A stretch of 64,000 bases of DNA. Source: Sphingomonas sp. HMP6 (GTDB lineage Bacteria; Pseudomonadota; Alphaproteobacteria; Sphingomonadales; Sphingomonadaceae). The stretch is from NCBI RefSeq assembly GCF_013374095.1, contig NZ_AP022672.1:3241501-3305500 (forward strand), given 5' to 3'. Below are positions 45,037-53,812 of this stretch, piece after piece (position 1 is the stretch's first letter; the number at the start of each line of letters is the position of its first letter). Under the pieces are notes generated by a model, which had not been told where the DNA came from, made no database searches, and saw only the letters and a program-made list of their open reading frames with translations. A program made the position numbers and the translations under genes.

Positions 45037-45037
45037 G

Positions 45038-45433
45038 ATGGGCAACGGAACCGAACTCGGCCGCGTCCGCGGTCTCGGCAGTGCCAAGGAAGGCACGCAT
45101 CACTGGTGGTCGCAACGCGTGACCGCAGCGTCGAATTTGTTTTTGATGCTGTGGTTCTTCATCGCGATCGCGCGCCTGCCCGCCTATGATTATGAGACGG
45201 TCCGCGCGTGGCTCTCCTCGCCCTGGGCGGCGGTGCCGTTGTTGCTGCTGATCGTGTCGGTCTTCTATCATTTCCGGCTGGGTCTGCAGGTCCTGATCGA
45301 GGATTATCAAAAGGGTACCAGCCGCGTCGTGCTGCTGCTCGCGCTCAATTTCTTCACGGTCGGCACTGCCGCCATCGCCCTTTTCGCGATCCTCAAGGTC
45401 GCTTTCACCGTTACCGGAGCCGCACATGGCTGA
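45038..45433 (+). CDS. sdhD: Succinate dehydrogenase membrane anchor subunit
   Basis: A 131-aa second anchor of complex II. Conserved start [20 protein letters not shown], three helices ([49 protein letters not shown]) and the [16 protein letters not shown] segment with the haem/quinone-site His. It overlaps the sdhA start by 8 bp, so translation is coupled. Confidence 0.94.
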   Translation: MGNGTELGRVRGLGSAKEGTHHWWSQRVTAASNLFLMLWFFIAIARLPAYDYETVRAWLSSPWAAVPLLLLIVSVFYHFRLGLQVLIEDYQKGTSRVVLLLALNFFTVGTAAIALFAILKVAFTVTGAAHG

Positions 45434-47228
45434 GGCCTATAAGATTATCGATCATACGTACGACGCCGTCGTCGTGGGTGCCGGCGGTTCCGGCTTGCGC
45501 GCGACAATGGGCATCGCCGAAACCGGCCTGAAAACCGCGTGCATTACGAAAGTTTTCCCGACGCGCAGCCATACCGTTGCAGCACAAGGCGGCATCGCCG
45601 CCTCGCTCGGCAACAATTCGCCCGACCATTGGACGTGGCACATGTTCGACACCGTCAAGGGGTCGGACTGGCTCGGCGACCAGGACGCGATCGAATATAT
45701 GGTGCGCGAGGCCCCTGCCGCCGTTTATGAGCTCGAACATGCCGGCGTGCCGTTCAGCCGCAATGACGACGGCACGATCTACCAGCGCCCGTTCGGCGGC
45801 CACATGCAGAATATGGGCGAAGGCCCGCCGGTCCAGCGTACCGCCGCTGCGGCTGACCGTACCGGCCATGCCATGCTCCACGCTTTGTATCAGCAGAGCC
45901 TGAAGTATGACGCGGACTTCTACATCGAATATTTCGCGCTCGACCTAATCATGGAAGACGGCGTCTGTCGCGGCGTGATCGCGTTGTGCATGGACGACGG
46001 CTCAATCCATCGCTTCCGCGCGCATAAAGTCGTGCTGGCGACGGGCGGCTATGGCCGCTGCTATTTCTCGGCGACCTCGGCGCACACCTGCACCGGCGAT
46101 GGCAATGCGATGGTGCTGCGCGCGGGCCTCCCGCTGCAGGACATGGAGTTCGTTCAGTTCCACCCGACCGGCATTTACGGTGCGGGCGTGCTGATCACCG
46201 AAGGCGCACGCGGTGAGGGCGGGTATCTGACCAACAGTGAAGGCGAGCGCTTCATGGAGCGCTACGCTCCGTCGGCGAAGGACTTGGCGTCGCGCGACGT
46301 CGTGTCGCGCTCGATGGCGCTGGAAATGCGAGAAGGGCGCGGCGTCGGCAAGAATGGCGACCATATCTGGCTCCATCTCGACCATATCGACCCCAAGGTG
46401 CTCGCCGAGCGGCTTCCGGGCATCACCGAGACCGGCAAGATTTTCGCCGGTGTCGATCTGACGCGCCAGCCACTGCCGGTGACCCCAACGGTGCATTACA
46501 ATATGGGCGGCATCCCGACCAATTATCACGGCGAAGTCGTCCACATGAAGGACGGCGACCCCGATGCGGTCGTGCCCGGCCTGTTCGCGGTGGGCGAGGC
46601 GGCGTGCGTTTCGGTCCATGGCGCCAACCGCCTGGGTTCCAATTCGCTGATCGATCTCGTGGTGTTCGGCCGCGCGACCGGCTTGCGGATCAAGGACACA
46701 CTCGCGCCCAACACGCCGCACACCCCGCTGCCCAAGGGCTCTGAGGAAATGGCGCTCGCGCGGCTCGACACCTTCCGCAATGCCAAGGGTACCGTACCGA
46801 CCGCGCAGATCCGGCTCGAAATGCAGCGCACGATGCAGAAGAATTGCGCGGTGTTCCGCGACAATGCGCTGCTGACCGAAGGCGTGGCGGCGATCGAGGC
46901 GACCTATCGCAAGCTCGGCGATGTTGCGGTGACCGACCGCTCGCTGATCTGGAACACCGATCTGGTCGAGACGCTCGAGCTCGACAATCTGCTCGCCCAG
47001 GCAATGGTAACGATGCAATCCGCTGCCAATCGCAGGGAATCGCGCGGCGCGCACGTGAATGAGGATCATCCTGATCGCGACGATGCGAATTGGATGAAGC
47101 ACACCACTGCGACCTTCACCGGCTGGGGCGGCAAGGACGGCGCAGTCGAAATCGGCTATCGCCCGGTGCACGACTACACGCTCACCGATGACGCGGAATA
47201 CATCAAGCCGAAGAAGCGGGTGTACTAA
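45426..47228 (+). CDS. sdhA: Succinate dehydrogenase flavoprotein subunit
   Basis: A 600-aa catalytic subunit oxidising succinate to fumarate. FAD-binding [20 protein letters not shown]; the covalent flavin attachment His49 in [20 protein letters not shown]; substrate-site blocks [37 protein letters not shown] and [16 protein letters not shown]-terminal [15 protein letters not shown]. Full length. The Fe-S partner sdhB is not next but 4.1 kb downstream, after a toxin-antitoxin pair, two peptidase-like genes and creD. Confidence 0.97.
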   Translation: MAEAYKIIDHTYDAVVVGAGGSGLRATMGIAETGLKTACITKVFPTRSHTVAAQGGIAASLGNNSPDHWTWHMFDTVKGSDWLGDQDAIEYMVREAPAAVYELEHAGVPFSRNDDGTIYQRPFGGHMQNMGEGPPVQRTAAAADRTGHAMLHALYQQSLKYDADFYIEYFALDLIMEDGVCRGVIALCMDDGSIHRFRAHKVVLATGGYGRCYFSATSAHTCTGDGNAMVLRAGLPLQDMEFVQFHPTGIYGAGVLITEGARGEGGYLTNSEGERFMERYAPSAKDLASRDVVSRSMALEMREGRGVGKNGDHIWLHLDHIDPKVLAERLPGITETGKIFAGVDLTRQPLPVTPTVHYNMGGIPTNYHGEVVHMKDGDPDAVVPGLFAVGEAACVSVHGANRLGSNSLIDLVVFGRATGLRIKDTLAPNTPHTPLPKGSEEMALARLDTFRNAKGTVPTAQIRLEMQRTMQKNCAVFRDNALLTEGVAAIEATYRKLGDVAVTDRSLIWNTDLVETLELDNLLAQAMVTMQSAANRRESRGAHVNEDHPDRDDANWMKHTTATFTGWGGKDGAVEIGYRPVHDYTLTDDAEYIKPKKRVY

Positions 47229-47231
47229 GCG

Positions 47232-47328
47232 CCGCGCGCGCCTGAGCAAAGCTCGGGCGCGCGGATAGCGGCGCGATCGGCCGGCGCGGCCAGCAGCCGC
47301 GACCGACGGCATGGGCTTCGCCCATGCC
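47232..47328. terminator. Stem-loops between sdhA and the convergent mazF-like gene
   Basis: Two hairpins: CCGCGCGCGCC/GGGCGCGCGG at 47232-47264, and a perfect 9-bp stem GGCATGGGC/GCCCATGCC with TTC loop at 47308-47328. They lie between convergent stop codons and probably end both transcripts, although no T-run follows. Confidence 0.6.
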
Positions 47329-47333
47329 CGCCC

Positions 47334-47651
47334 CTAGACCGCGAACATCTCCGCGAAGACGGTCAGCACCGCCGTCAGCGTCGGCGGATCGACCACGCCC
47401 AGCCGTTTCACGAGTCGACGCCGGTCCAGCGCGCGAATTTGATCCGGAAGGATCAACCCGTCCTTGCCTTTAAATCGTGTCGCGATCCTGAAGCGCGTTG
47501 GGCGGCTGCCGCTGGTCAGCGGCGCGACGATGATCGTTGGGGAGCGCAGATTCAGATCATCGGGCGATACGACGAGGCAAGGTCGCGTCTTCTGGATTTC
47601 GCTACCGACAGTCGGGTCGAGCGTGCAGAGCCACACCTCGCCGCGTTTCAC
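47334..47651 (-). CDS. MazF/PemK-type endoribonuclease toxin
   Basis: A 105-aa toxin of the PemK/MazF fold: KRGEVWLCTLDPTVGSEIQK, then TRPCLVVSPDDLN, TIIVAPLTSGSRPTRFRIAT and LPDQIRALDRRRLVKRLGVV. It contains the GEVW, P-x-R-P-x-L-V-V-S and DQxRxLDxxRL signatures of the family, which cleaves RNA at short sequences. The GTG start overlaps the antitoxin stop by 4 bp (GTGA). Confidence 0.92.
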   Translation of the reverse strand: MKRGEVWLCTLDPTVGSEIQKTRPCLVVSPDDLNLRSPTIIVAPLTSGSRPTRFRIATRFKGKDGLILPDQIRALDRRRLVKRLGVVDPPTLTAVLTVFAEMFAV

Positions 47652-47905
47652 CAAGTCAGATCGCCATCATCGTCGTTGCCGAAGGCCATCCATTCGGCTT
47701 CTTCTTCGGTCAGGCCAGCCGCGGCAACGCGCTCTGCATCCTCGGCCCAGCCTTCGCGCACCTTGCGGACGGGCGTGGCCACCACCTTGCCGTCTTCAAC
47801 CCGCACGTCCATCGGCGCACCGACCGAGAGGCCGATTTCCTGTAGCACCGCTTTGGGCACGATCATGCCCACCGAGTTTCCCATCTTGCGAAGCGACGTT
47901 TGCAT
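47648..47905 (-). CDS. AbrB/MazE-type antitoxin
   Basis: An 85-aa antitoxin. The N-terminal AbrB/SpoVT swapped-hairpin DNA-binding domain is MQTSLRKMGNSVGMIVPKAV then LQEIGLSVGAPMDVRVED. The acidic C-terminus (LTEEEAEWMAFGNDDDGD) should wrap the toxin. The pair is probably autoregulated. A relatively AT-rich segment with CATTATTACTGATCGTTAG lies just upstream (about 47912-47931) and may be the promoter/operator. Confidence 0.9.
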   Translation of the reverse strand: MQTSLRKMGNSVGMIVPKAVLQEIGLSVGAPMDVRVEDGKVVATPVRKVREGWAEDAERVAAAGLTEEEAEWMAFGNDDDGDLTW

Positions 47906-47997
47906 AGCTGACCATTATTACTGATCGTTAGTAAGCACAAGGTTGTAACATCGGAAGGCGCACTTGACATGCCAGATGGGTTCCGCACGATGCTGCA

Positions 47998-48969
47998 ATG
48001 CGCTGGATCGTTTGGGCCTCACTTGTCATCGCGCTCGCTGGAGAAGCTTCGGCGCAACAATACGACCCACCCCGCCACACCCAGCCGACGCCGCCGCTCG
48101 GTCGCACCGATGAAGATATGGTGGTCCAAGCCAACAACGGCATTACGGTCGAACGTGGCCGCACGCCGCATATTGAACTCGCCGAGCATCGCCGCCTCGA
48201 CCGCGCGCTCGCTCGCGTGGCCCCGCAGCGCAAGGGCGTGATCGATGCCTATGTCGTCGCGGTCGGGCTCGACAGCGATGCGGTGTTCGGGCGCGAAGCC
48301 CGCGAGGCCGCCCGCGTGCTTGCGCGGCGCTATGGCGCGGAGGGGCGGACGATCGTGCTCGCCGGAACCAACGGCCACGCCCCCAGCGACTTGCCGCGCG
48401 GCAGCCCCGGCAACATTGCCGCCGCGCTCGCCCGCGTGGCCGAGGTGATGGACCGGCGCGAGGACGTGCTGATCCTCTACACGACCAGCCACGGCGCCCC
48501 GCTCGGCATCATCTACAATGACGGCGATCAGGGCTTCGGCGCGATCTCGCCCATCCGGCTCGCCGACATGCTCGAAACGCTCGGCATCCAGCGGCGGCTG
48601 GTGATGATCAGCGCGTGCTACTCCGGCGTGTTCGTCGCCCCGCTGGCGAGTGAAGAGGGCGTGGTCATCACTGCGGCTTCCTCGGATCGCACCTCGTTCG
48701 GATGCCAGGCCGATAGCGACTGGACCTTCTTCGGCGACGCGCTGATCAACAATGCGCTACGCAAGGCACAGCCGCTGGCCGAGGCCGATCGCGAGGCGAC
48801 CGCGCTGATCGCGGCGTGGGAGGTGCGCGGGAACCTCGTGCCGTCCGGCCCGCAAATCGAGATCGGCGCGCGCGCGGCCAAGTGGTTGGATGTGCTCGAT
48901 AAGCGCGTGCCGCCGGTGGCGACCAAGCCGGTCGGGCGGCCCGCGATCAGCCTGCTCGACGCGCGCTAA
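47998..48969 (+). CDS. C13 (legumain-like) family peptidase, exported
   Basis: A 323-aa protein with a signal peptide (MRWIVWASLVIALAGEASAQ). The caspase/legumain-like fold is indicated by DAYVVAVGLDSDAVFGREAR, LILYTTSHGAPLGIIYND with catalytic His165, and LVMISACYSGVFVAPLAS with catalytic Cys207. ITAASSDRTSFGCQ follows as in bacterial C13 proteins. Predicted periplasmic or envelope-associated cysteine peptidase; substrate unknown. It is followed after 48 bp by a ClpP-like gene. Confidence 0.85.
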   Translation: MRWIVWASLVIALAGEASAQQYDPPRHTQPTPPLGRTDEDMVVQANNGITVERGRTPHIELAEHRRLDRALARVAPQRKGVIDAYVVAVGLDSDAVFGREAREAARVLARRYGAEGRTIVLAGTNGHAPSDLPRGSPGNIAAALARVAEVMDRREDVLILYTTSHGAPLGIIYNDGDQGFGAISPIRLADMLETLGIQRRLVMISACYSGVFVAPLASEEGVVITAASSDRTSFGCQADSDWTFFGDALINNALRKAQPLAEADREATALIAAWEVRGNLVPSGPQIEIGARAAKWLDVLDKRVPPVATKPVGRPAISLLDAR

Positions 48970-49017
48970 TTCGAATCGGGGTCGGAACAACATTGTCGCT
49001 CGCCGGTTTGGGCGCGC

Positions 49018-49578
49018 ATGAAAGCTGCCCGCTATCCGCTGCTCGCCAATCCGCACATCCGCCTGTCGGGGCCGGTCGATCAATTTATGTATTCGAGCTT
49101 CCGCCAGCAGCTCGAAGCGTGCCCACCGGAGGGTACGCTCGTGATCGCCATCACCACGCTCGGCGGCGATCCCGAGGTCGCGCGGACGATGGCCGACGAC
49201 ATTCGCTTGCTCGAGGACCATGACGGGCGCGAGATTTTGTTCCTGGGCAAGGTCGCGGTCTATTCGGCGGGCGCCACCTTCATGGCGGCGTTCCCGGTCG
49301 ATCGCCGCTTCCTGACGCGGCATACTCGGCTGATGATCCATGAGCGGACGATTTCCAAGCAGATCAACCTCAACGGCCCGCTGCGCATGGTCGTCGCATC
49401 GATCAAGGCGGCCTTGCACGAGGTCGAACATTCGATCCTGATCGAGGAGGAGGGTTTCCGCGACATCGTGAAGAACAGCCGCGTGGATTTCGAGGATCTG
49501 CGCGAAAAGGCGCCGTCCAATTGGTACATCGAGGCTGAAGAAGCGCGCGAGCTGGGGTTGGTGCTGGACGTGATTTGA
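49018..49578 (+). CDS. ClpP-like serine peptidase family protein
   Basis: A 186-aa cytosolic protein of the ClpP/crotonase-like fold: IRLSGPVDQFMYSSF, LVIAITTLGGDPEVARTMAD (ClpP-like INSPGG position), KVAVYSAGATFMAAF with Ser83 where ClpP has its nucleophile, and RLMIHERTI with His108. The ClpP acid position (RDRF) appears as SNWY here, so the third triad residue is not evident. It diverges from housekeeping ClpP throughout, so this is an accessory paralogue; activity is uncertain. Confidence 0.78.
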   Translation: MKAARYPLLANPHIRLSGPVDQFMYSSFRQQLEACPPEGTLVIAITTLGGDPEVARTMADDIRLLEDHDGREILFLGKVAVYSAGATFMAAFPVDRRFLTRHTRLMIHERTISKQINLNGPLRMVVASIKAALHEVEHSILIEEEGFRDIVKNSRVDFEDLREKAPSNWYIEAEEARELGLVLDVI

Positions 49579-49586
49579 TCCGGCTG

Positions 49587-49692
49587 CTCCCCTCCCGCTT
49601 GCGGGAGGGGATGGGGGAGGGGATATCGCAAATCGCTGCCACGAGAGCGGGGGACAGCCCCTCCCCTAACCCCTCCCGCGAGCGGGAGGGGA
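49587..49692. repeat. Family C palindromic element
   Basis: Left arm CCCCTCCCGCTTGCGGGAGG, right arm CCCCTCCCGCGAGCGGGAGG, in inverted arrangement with a 60-bp interior. It lies immediately after the ClpP-like stop and ends about 100 bp before creD. Confidence 0.88.
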
Positions 49693-49795
49693 ACTAAACC
49701 CGCACCCGCTCTGCACCGAGTCTTCACCCAACCCCCTTTGGCCGCGCGGCGCGCGCATCCCTAAAAGAACAGCCTCCACCATCAGGGAGGCTCCC

Positions 49796-51154
49796 ATGTC
49801 CGAACCCCGTCCGCCGCGCACGCCCGGCATCAAACTGTTGTTCGCGCTCCTCATCGGCGCCTTGCTCGCGATCCCGCTCTTCACCGTCTATCTGCTGGTC
49901 TATGATCGGCAGAATCAGTCGCAGACCGCGCGGAGCACGATTGCGGAGGGGTGGGGCGGGCCGCAGTCGATCTCCGGCCCGGTGCTGGTCATCCCTTATG
50001 CCGCCACCACCAACGAGACCGTCACCGAAAACGGCAAGCAGATCGTCAAGACGACGACGGCATGGCACGAACTGACACTGTCGCCTGAGGCCGCGGCGAT
50101 CCGGTCGGACGTCAAACCCGATGTCCGCAAGCGGTCGATCTATCAAGCGGTGGTCTATGAGGCGCGCAATAAGGGCGAGGCGCGCTTCGTACTGCCCGCC
50201 GATCTGTCGCGCTGGGGCACGACGCGCGCTGCACTCGCGCTCGATAAGGCGGAGTTGCGCTTCGGCATTTCGGACGCGCGCGGGCTGTTCGGCGCGCCGC
50301 CGGCGGTCGCCGCCGACGGCACCCCGCTCGAGCTGCAACCCGGCAAGGGGCCACCCGAGACCGGGGGCTCGGGCTTCTTCACCGCGCTCGACGCACGCAG
50401 CCTCGCCGCGAAGCCGCTGCGGGTGACGTTCGATTATGCGGTGCGCGGAAACGCCTCGATCGCGTTGCTGCCACAGGGCGGCGACACGCGCTGGACCGTC
50501 ACGTCGAGCTGGGCCAACCCCAGCTTTCAGGGTGGCTTCCTTCCCTCCGAGCGCAAGGTCGGTACGAACGGCTTCAAGGCAACCTGGCGCGTCGGCAATC
50601 TCGCGCTTGGTCGCACATTGATTTCGACCGACGAGAGCGGCAAGGCCGAGGTCGTACCGGGCGACTCTGCCACCGGCGCCCGCGTCGATCTGGTCATCCC
50701 GGTCGATCTCTACGCGCAGGTCAATCGCAGCGTGAAATACGGTTTCCTGTTTATCGGCTTCACCTTCATGGCGCTGCTGATGTTCGATCTGATCGGCGGG
50801 GTGCGGGTCTCGCCGATCGAATATGGGCTGGTCGGCGCAGGGCTGGTGCTGTTCTTCGTCATGCTGCTGGCCTTTGCCGAAGTGATCGGCTTCACCGCAG
50901 CGTATTGCGTCGCGGGCGGTGCGATCATCGCCTTGCTCACCGCCTATTCCTCGGCGGTGTTGCGCAGCTGGCGGCGCGGCGGGCTGATCGCGGGGTTACT
51001 CACCGCGCTCTACGGCGTGCTCTACGTCCTGCTCAGCCTGGAGGATCTGTCGCTGCTGATCGGCTCGCTGCTGCTCTTCGCGGCGCTGGCGGCGGTGATG
51101 TACCTCACGCGCGGGCTCGATTGGGGCGGGCGCGAGGCGGCGATCAAGGGATGA
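49796..51154 (+). CDS. creD: CreD-like inner membrane protein
   Basis: A 452-aa protein. One N-terminal helix (LLFALLIGALLAIPLFTVYL) is followed by a large periplasmic domain (about residues 40-310; GWGGPQSISGPVLVIPY is a conserved start) and five to six C-terminal helices (FLFIGFTFMALLMFDLIGGV, EYGLVGAGLVLFFVMLLAFA, YGVLYVLLSLEDLSLLIGSL). In E. coli creD belongs to the CreBC regulon and affects envelope stress and colicin/beta-lactam responses; no creBC is adjacent here. AGGGAGG precedes the ATG by 5 nt. Confidence 0.9.
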   Translation: MSEPRPPRTPGIKLLFALLIGALLAIPLFTVYLLVYDRQNQSQTARSTIAEGWGGPQSISGPVLVIPYAATTNETVTENGKQIVKTTTAWHELTLSPEAAAIRSDVKPDVRKRSIYQAVVYEARNKGEARFVLPADLSRWGTTRAALALDKAELRFGISDARGLFGAPPAVAADGTPLELQPGKGPPETGGSGFFTALDARSLAAKPLRVTFDYAVRGNASIALLPQGGDTRWTVTSSWANPSFQGGFLPSERKVGTNGFKATWRVGNLALGRTLISTDESGKAEVVPGDSATGARVDLVIPVDLYAQVNRSVKYGFLFIGFTFMALLMFDLIGGVRVSPIEYGLVGAGLVLFFVMLLAFAEVIGFTAAYCVAGGAIIALLTAYSSAVLRSWRRGGLIAGLLTALYGVLYVLLSLEDLSLLIGSLLLFAALAAVMYLTRGLDWGGREAAIKG

Positions 51155-51319
51155 ACGTGCCGGGGCGGCGGGGAACCGGCGCCCCGTGCAACCACTCGGC
51201 GCAATCGCGCTTGCAGCAAAACATCGCCAGAAGGTTTGCGAGCCGCGCCGCGCTTGTGTACGGCCTTTGGAACCTGCGGCGGTATGCCGCCCTCGGAACT
51301 CGAAAGCGCGAAGCAAGCG

Positions 51320-52105
51320 ATGGCTGAATTCTCTCTCCCCGCCAACAGCAAGATCAAGCCCAATGGCAAGGTCCACAAAGCCGCGCCGGAAGCCAAACGC
51401 ATCAAGAATTTCAAAATCTACCGCTACGATCCCGATTCGGGCGCGAACCCGCATTACGACACGTTCCAGGTCGATCTCGATAATTGCGGCCCGATGGTGC
51501 TCGACGCGCTGATCAAGATGAAGTCGGAGCAGGATTCGTCGCTCACCTTCCGCCGCTCATGCCGCGAGGGGATTTGCGGGTCGTGTTCGATGAACATCGA
51601 CGGCAAGAACGGCCTCGCCTGCACGACGGCAATCGAGGACGTGAAGGGCGACATCCGCATCACGCCGCTGCCGCATATGGAAGTGATCAAGGATCTCGTC
51701 CCGGATTTCACGCATTTCTACGCGCAATACAGCTCGATCAAGCCGTGGCTGCAGACCGTCACCCCGCCGCCCGCCGGCAAGGAGCGGCTGCAGTCGCCGG
51801 CCGAACGCGAAAAGCTCGACGGCCTGTACGAATGCATCCTGTGCGCGTGCTGCTCGACTGCCTGCCCGAGCTATTGGTGGAATTCGGACAAGTTCTTGGG
51901 CCCGGCGATCCTGTTGCAAGCCTATCGCTGGCTGGCGGACAGCCGTGACGAGATGACCGGCGAGCGGCTCGACGAGCTGGAAGATCCGTTCCGCCTGTAT
52001 CGTTGCCACACGATCATGAATTGCGCGAACGTCTGCCCCAAGGGTCTGAACCCGGCCAAGGCGATCGCCGAGATCAAGAAGATGGAAGTCGAGCGGGTAT
52101 TGTGA
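51320..52105 (+). CDS. sdhB: Succinate dehydrogenase iron-sulfur subunit
   Basis: A 261-aa electron-transfer subunit of complex II. The [2Fe-2S] ligands are in [19 protein letters not shown] (Cys81, 86, 89) and LACTTA (Cys101). The [4Fe-4S]/[3Fe-4S] ligands are in [18 protein letters not shown] and [20 protein letters not shown]. Start [10 protein letters not shown]. It lies 4.1 kb from sdhA in the same direction; a hairpin-like GC-rich stretch at about 51157-51185 after creD suggests separate transcription. The stop overlaps the thioesterase GTG by 4 bp. Confidence 0.97.
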   Translation: MAEFSLPANSKIKPNGKVHKAAPEAKRIKNFKIYRYDPDSGANPHYDTFQVDLDNCGPMVLDALIKMKSEQDSSLTFRRSCREGICGSCSMNIDGKNGLACTTAIEDVKGDIRITPLPHMEVIKDLVPDFTHFYAQYSSIKPWLQTVTPPPAGKERLQSPAEREKLDGLYECILCACCSTACPSYWWNSDKFLGPAILLQAYRWLADSRDEMTGERLDELEDPFRLYRCHTIMNCANVCPKGLNPAKAIAEIKKMEVERVL

Positions 52106-52635
52106 GTCCTTACCCCGCGGGAGCGGGAGAAGGCCTGTCCGAACCCCCTTTCACCTATGACGACGATCCCGATCTGCCGGGGTGGAAACGCTGGCAGTTT
52201 CGGGATCGGACGCGCTACAACAGCTTCATCGAACCGCTGTCGGTAAAGGTCGAAGGCAGCATCGCGCGCGTGCGGATGCTGCCGCGCCACGAACATTCCA
52301 ATATGCGCGGCGATGTCCACGGCGGCGCCTTGCTCGGCTTCATGGACGTGGCACTGTTCGCCGCCGCGCGCGGGTTCGGCGTGTTGCAGGCGGGTGGCGC
52401 GGTGACGCTCGATCTGTCGGCGCAATTCATCGGCGGGGGCGCGATCGGAGTCCCGCTCGAAGCGCATGTCGAATTGCTGCGCGAGACGCAGCGGATGTTG
52501 TTCCTGCGCGGGCTGATCGTCCAGGAAGGCGTGCCGACGATCGCGAGCTTTACGGGGACGCTGCGTAAATCGACGCCGCCGCCTTTGCTGCTCCACCCCG
52601 GCGAAGGCCGGGGCCCAGTAGCCGAACAATCGTAA
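52102..52635 (+). CDS. PaaI-family hotdog thioesterase with repeat-derived C-terminus
   Basis: A 177-aa hotdog-fold acyl-CoA thioesterase. Core motif [20 protein letters not shown] (HGG... as in PaaI/YbgC-type enzymes) and [15 protein letters not shown] followed by [21 protein letters not shown] start overlaps sdhB. The last residues, [16 protein letters not shown], are encoded by the left arm of a Family A element and the bases just after it, which also provides the stop; the fold is complete before them. Confidence 0.85.
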   Translation: MSPYPAGAGEGLSEPPFTYDDDPDLPGWKRWQFRDRTRYNSFIEPLSVKVEGSIARVRMLPRHEHSNMRGDVHGGALLGFMDVALFAAARGFGVLQAGGAVTLDLSAQFIGGGAIGVPLEAHVELLRETQRMLFLRGLIVQEGVPTIASFTGTLRKSTPPPLLLHPGEGRGPVAEQS

Positions 52636-52696
52636 CCTTGCGTATCGCGCGGACTTCCTTCGATCCTCGACTGGGCCCCGGCGTTCGCCGGGGTGG
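52593..52696. repeat. Family A palindromic pair between thioesterase and zapE
   Basis: Inverted arms 52593-52619 and 52670-52696 match over 27 bp except for a loop base (GAAG versus GTTC). The 50-bp interior carries the thioesterase stop. The right arm ends in GGGGTGG, leaving GTGGA 5 nt before the zapE ATG. Confidence 0.88.
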
Positions 52697-52702
52697 AATT
52701 AA

Positions 52703-53812
52703 ATGACCTCGATCCTCGCAGCCTACGACCGCCTGATCGCCGCAGGCGAACTCCGCGCCGATCCCGAACAGGCCGCCGCTGCGCGCCGCCTCGCCGATCT
52801 CGCAACCGCGCTCGAAGCAGCCCCAAAGCGCGGCTCGATTCTGTGGCGCGCGCTCGGGCGTAAACCCGAGTCGCCACGCGGCGTCTATCTCTGGGGCGGC
52901 GTCGGGCGCGGCAAATCGATGCTGATGGACTTGTTTTTCGGCTGCCTCGCGATCCCGCTGAAACGCCGCGTCCATTTCGGTGAATTCATGCTCGAAGTGC
53001 ACCAGCGCCTCGCCGCCGAGCGCGCCAAGGAATTGGGCGACCCGATCCCGCCGTTGGCGAAAGCGATCGCCGAGGAAACCCGGCTGCTCGCCTTCGATGA
53101 GATGATGGTCACCAACAGCCCCGATGCGATGATCCTGTCGCGGCTGTTCACGCAATTGCTGGCCGAGGGCGTGACCGTCGTCACCACCTCGAACCGCCCG
53201 CCCGCCGATCTGTACAAGAACGGCCTCAACCGCGAACATTTCCTGCCCTTCATCGCGCTGATCGAGGCAAAGATGGACGTGATCGCGCTCAACGGCCCAA
53301 CCGATTATCGCCGTGACCGGTTGGGCGCGGTCGATACCTGGCTCGTCCCCAATGGCCCCGAGGCGACGAAGATGCTGTCGGGCGATTTCTTCCGCCTGAC
53401 CGATTACCCGCCCGAGGACCGCGCGCACGTGCCGACCGAGGAGATCATCGTGCAGGGCCGCAGCTTGCATGTGCCCAAATCGTTGAAGGGCGTCGCCGTC
53501 TTCAGCTTCAAACGGCTTTGCGGAGAGGCGCGCGGGGCGGCCGATTACCTCGCCATCGCGCGGCGTTTCCACACGGTCATCCTGGTCGGCGTGCCCAAGC
53601 TCGGGCCAGACATGCGCAACGAGGCGGCACGCTTCGTCGCGCTGATCGACGCGCTGTACGAGCATAAGGTCAAATTGCTCGCCGCCGCCGATGCGCAACC
53701 GGCCGAGCTATATGAGGCGGGCGATGGCCGCTTCGAATTCGAACGGACGATCAGTCGGCTCGAGGAAATGCGCTCCGAAGACTATCTGGCGCTCGGTCAC
53801 GGCGCGGACTGA
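52703..53812 (+). CDS. zapE: ZapE/AFG1-family ATPase
   Basis: A 369-aa P-loop ATPase. Walker A is GVYLWGGVGRGKSMLMDLFF (residues 60-79), Walker B region LLAFDEMMVTNSPDAMILSR, sensor-1 VVTTSNRPPADLYKNGLNRE, and C-terminal SLKGVAVFSFKRLCGEARGA then DYLAIARRFHTVILVGVP. ZapE associates with FtsZ rings; the mitochondrial AFG1 relative handles respiratory-complex proteins. Translation start sits 5 nt after a GTGGA from the adjacent repeat. The 3' end overlaps the convergent acyltransferase by 62 bp. Confidence 0.93.
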   Translation: MTSILAAYDRLIAAGELRADPEQAAAARRLADLATALEAAPKRGSILWRALGRKPESPRGVYLWGGVGRGKSMLMDLFFGCLAIPLKRRVHFGEFMLEVHQRLAAERAKELGDPIPPLAKAIAEETRLLAFDEMMVTNSPDAMILSRLFTQLLAEGVTVVTTSNRPPADLYKNGLNREHFLPFIALIEAKMDVIALNGPTDYRRDRLGAVDTWLVPNGPEATKMLSGDFFRLTDYPPEDRAHVPTEEIIVQGRSLHVPKSLKGVAVFSFKRLCGEARGAADYLAIARRFHTVILVGVPKLGPDMRNEAARFVALIDALYEHKVKLLAAADAQPAELYEAGDGRFEFERTISRLEEMRSEDYLALGHGAD

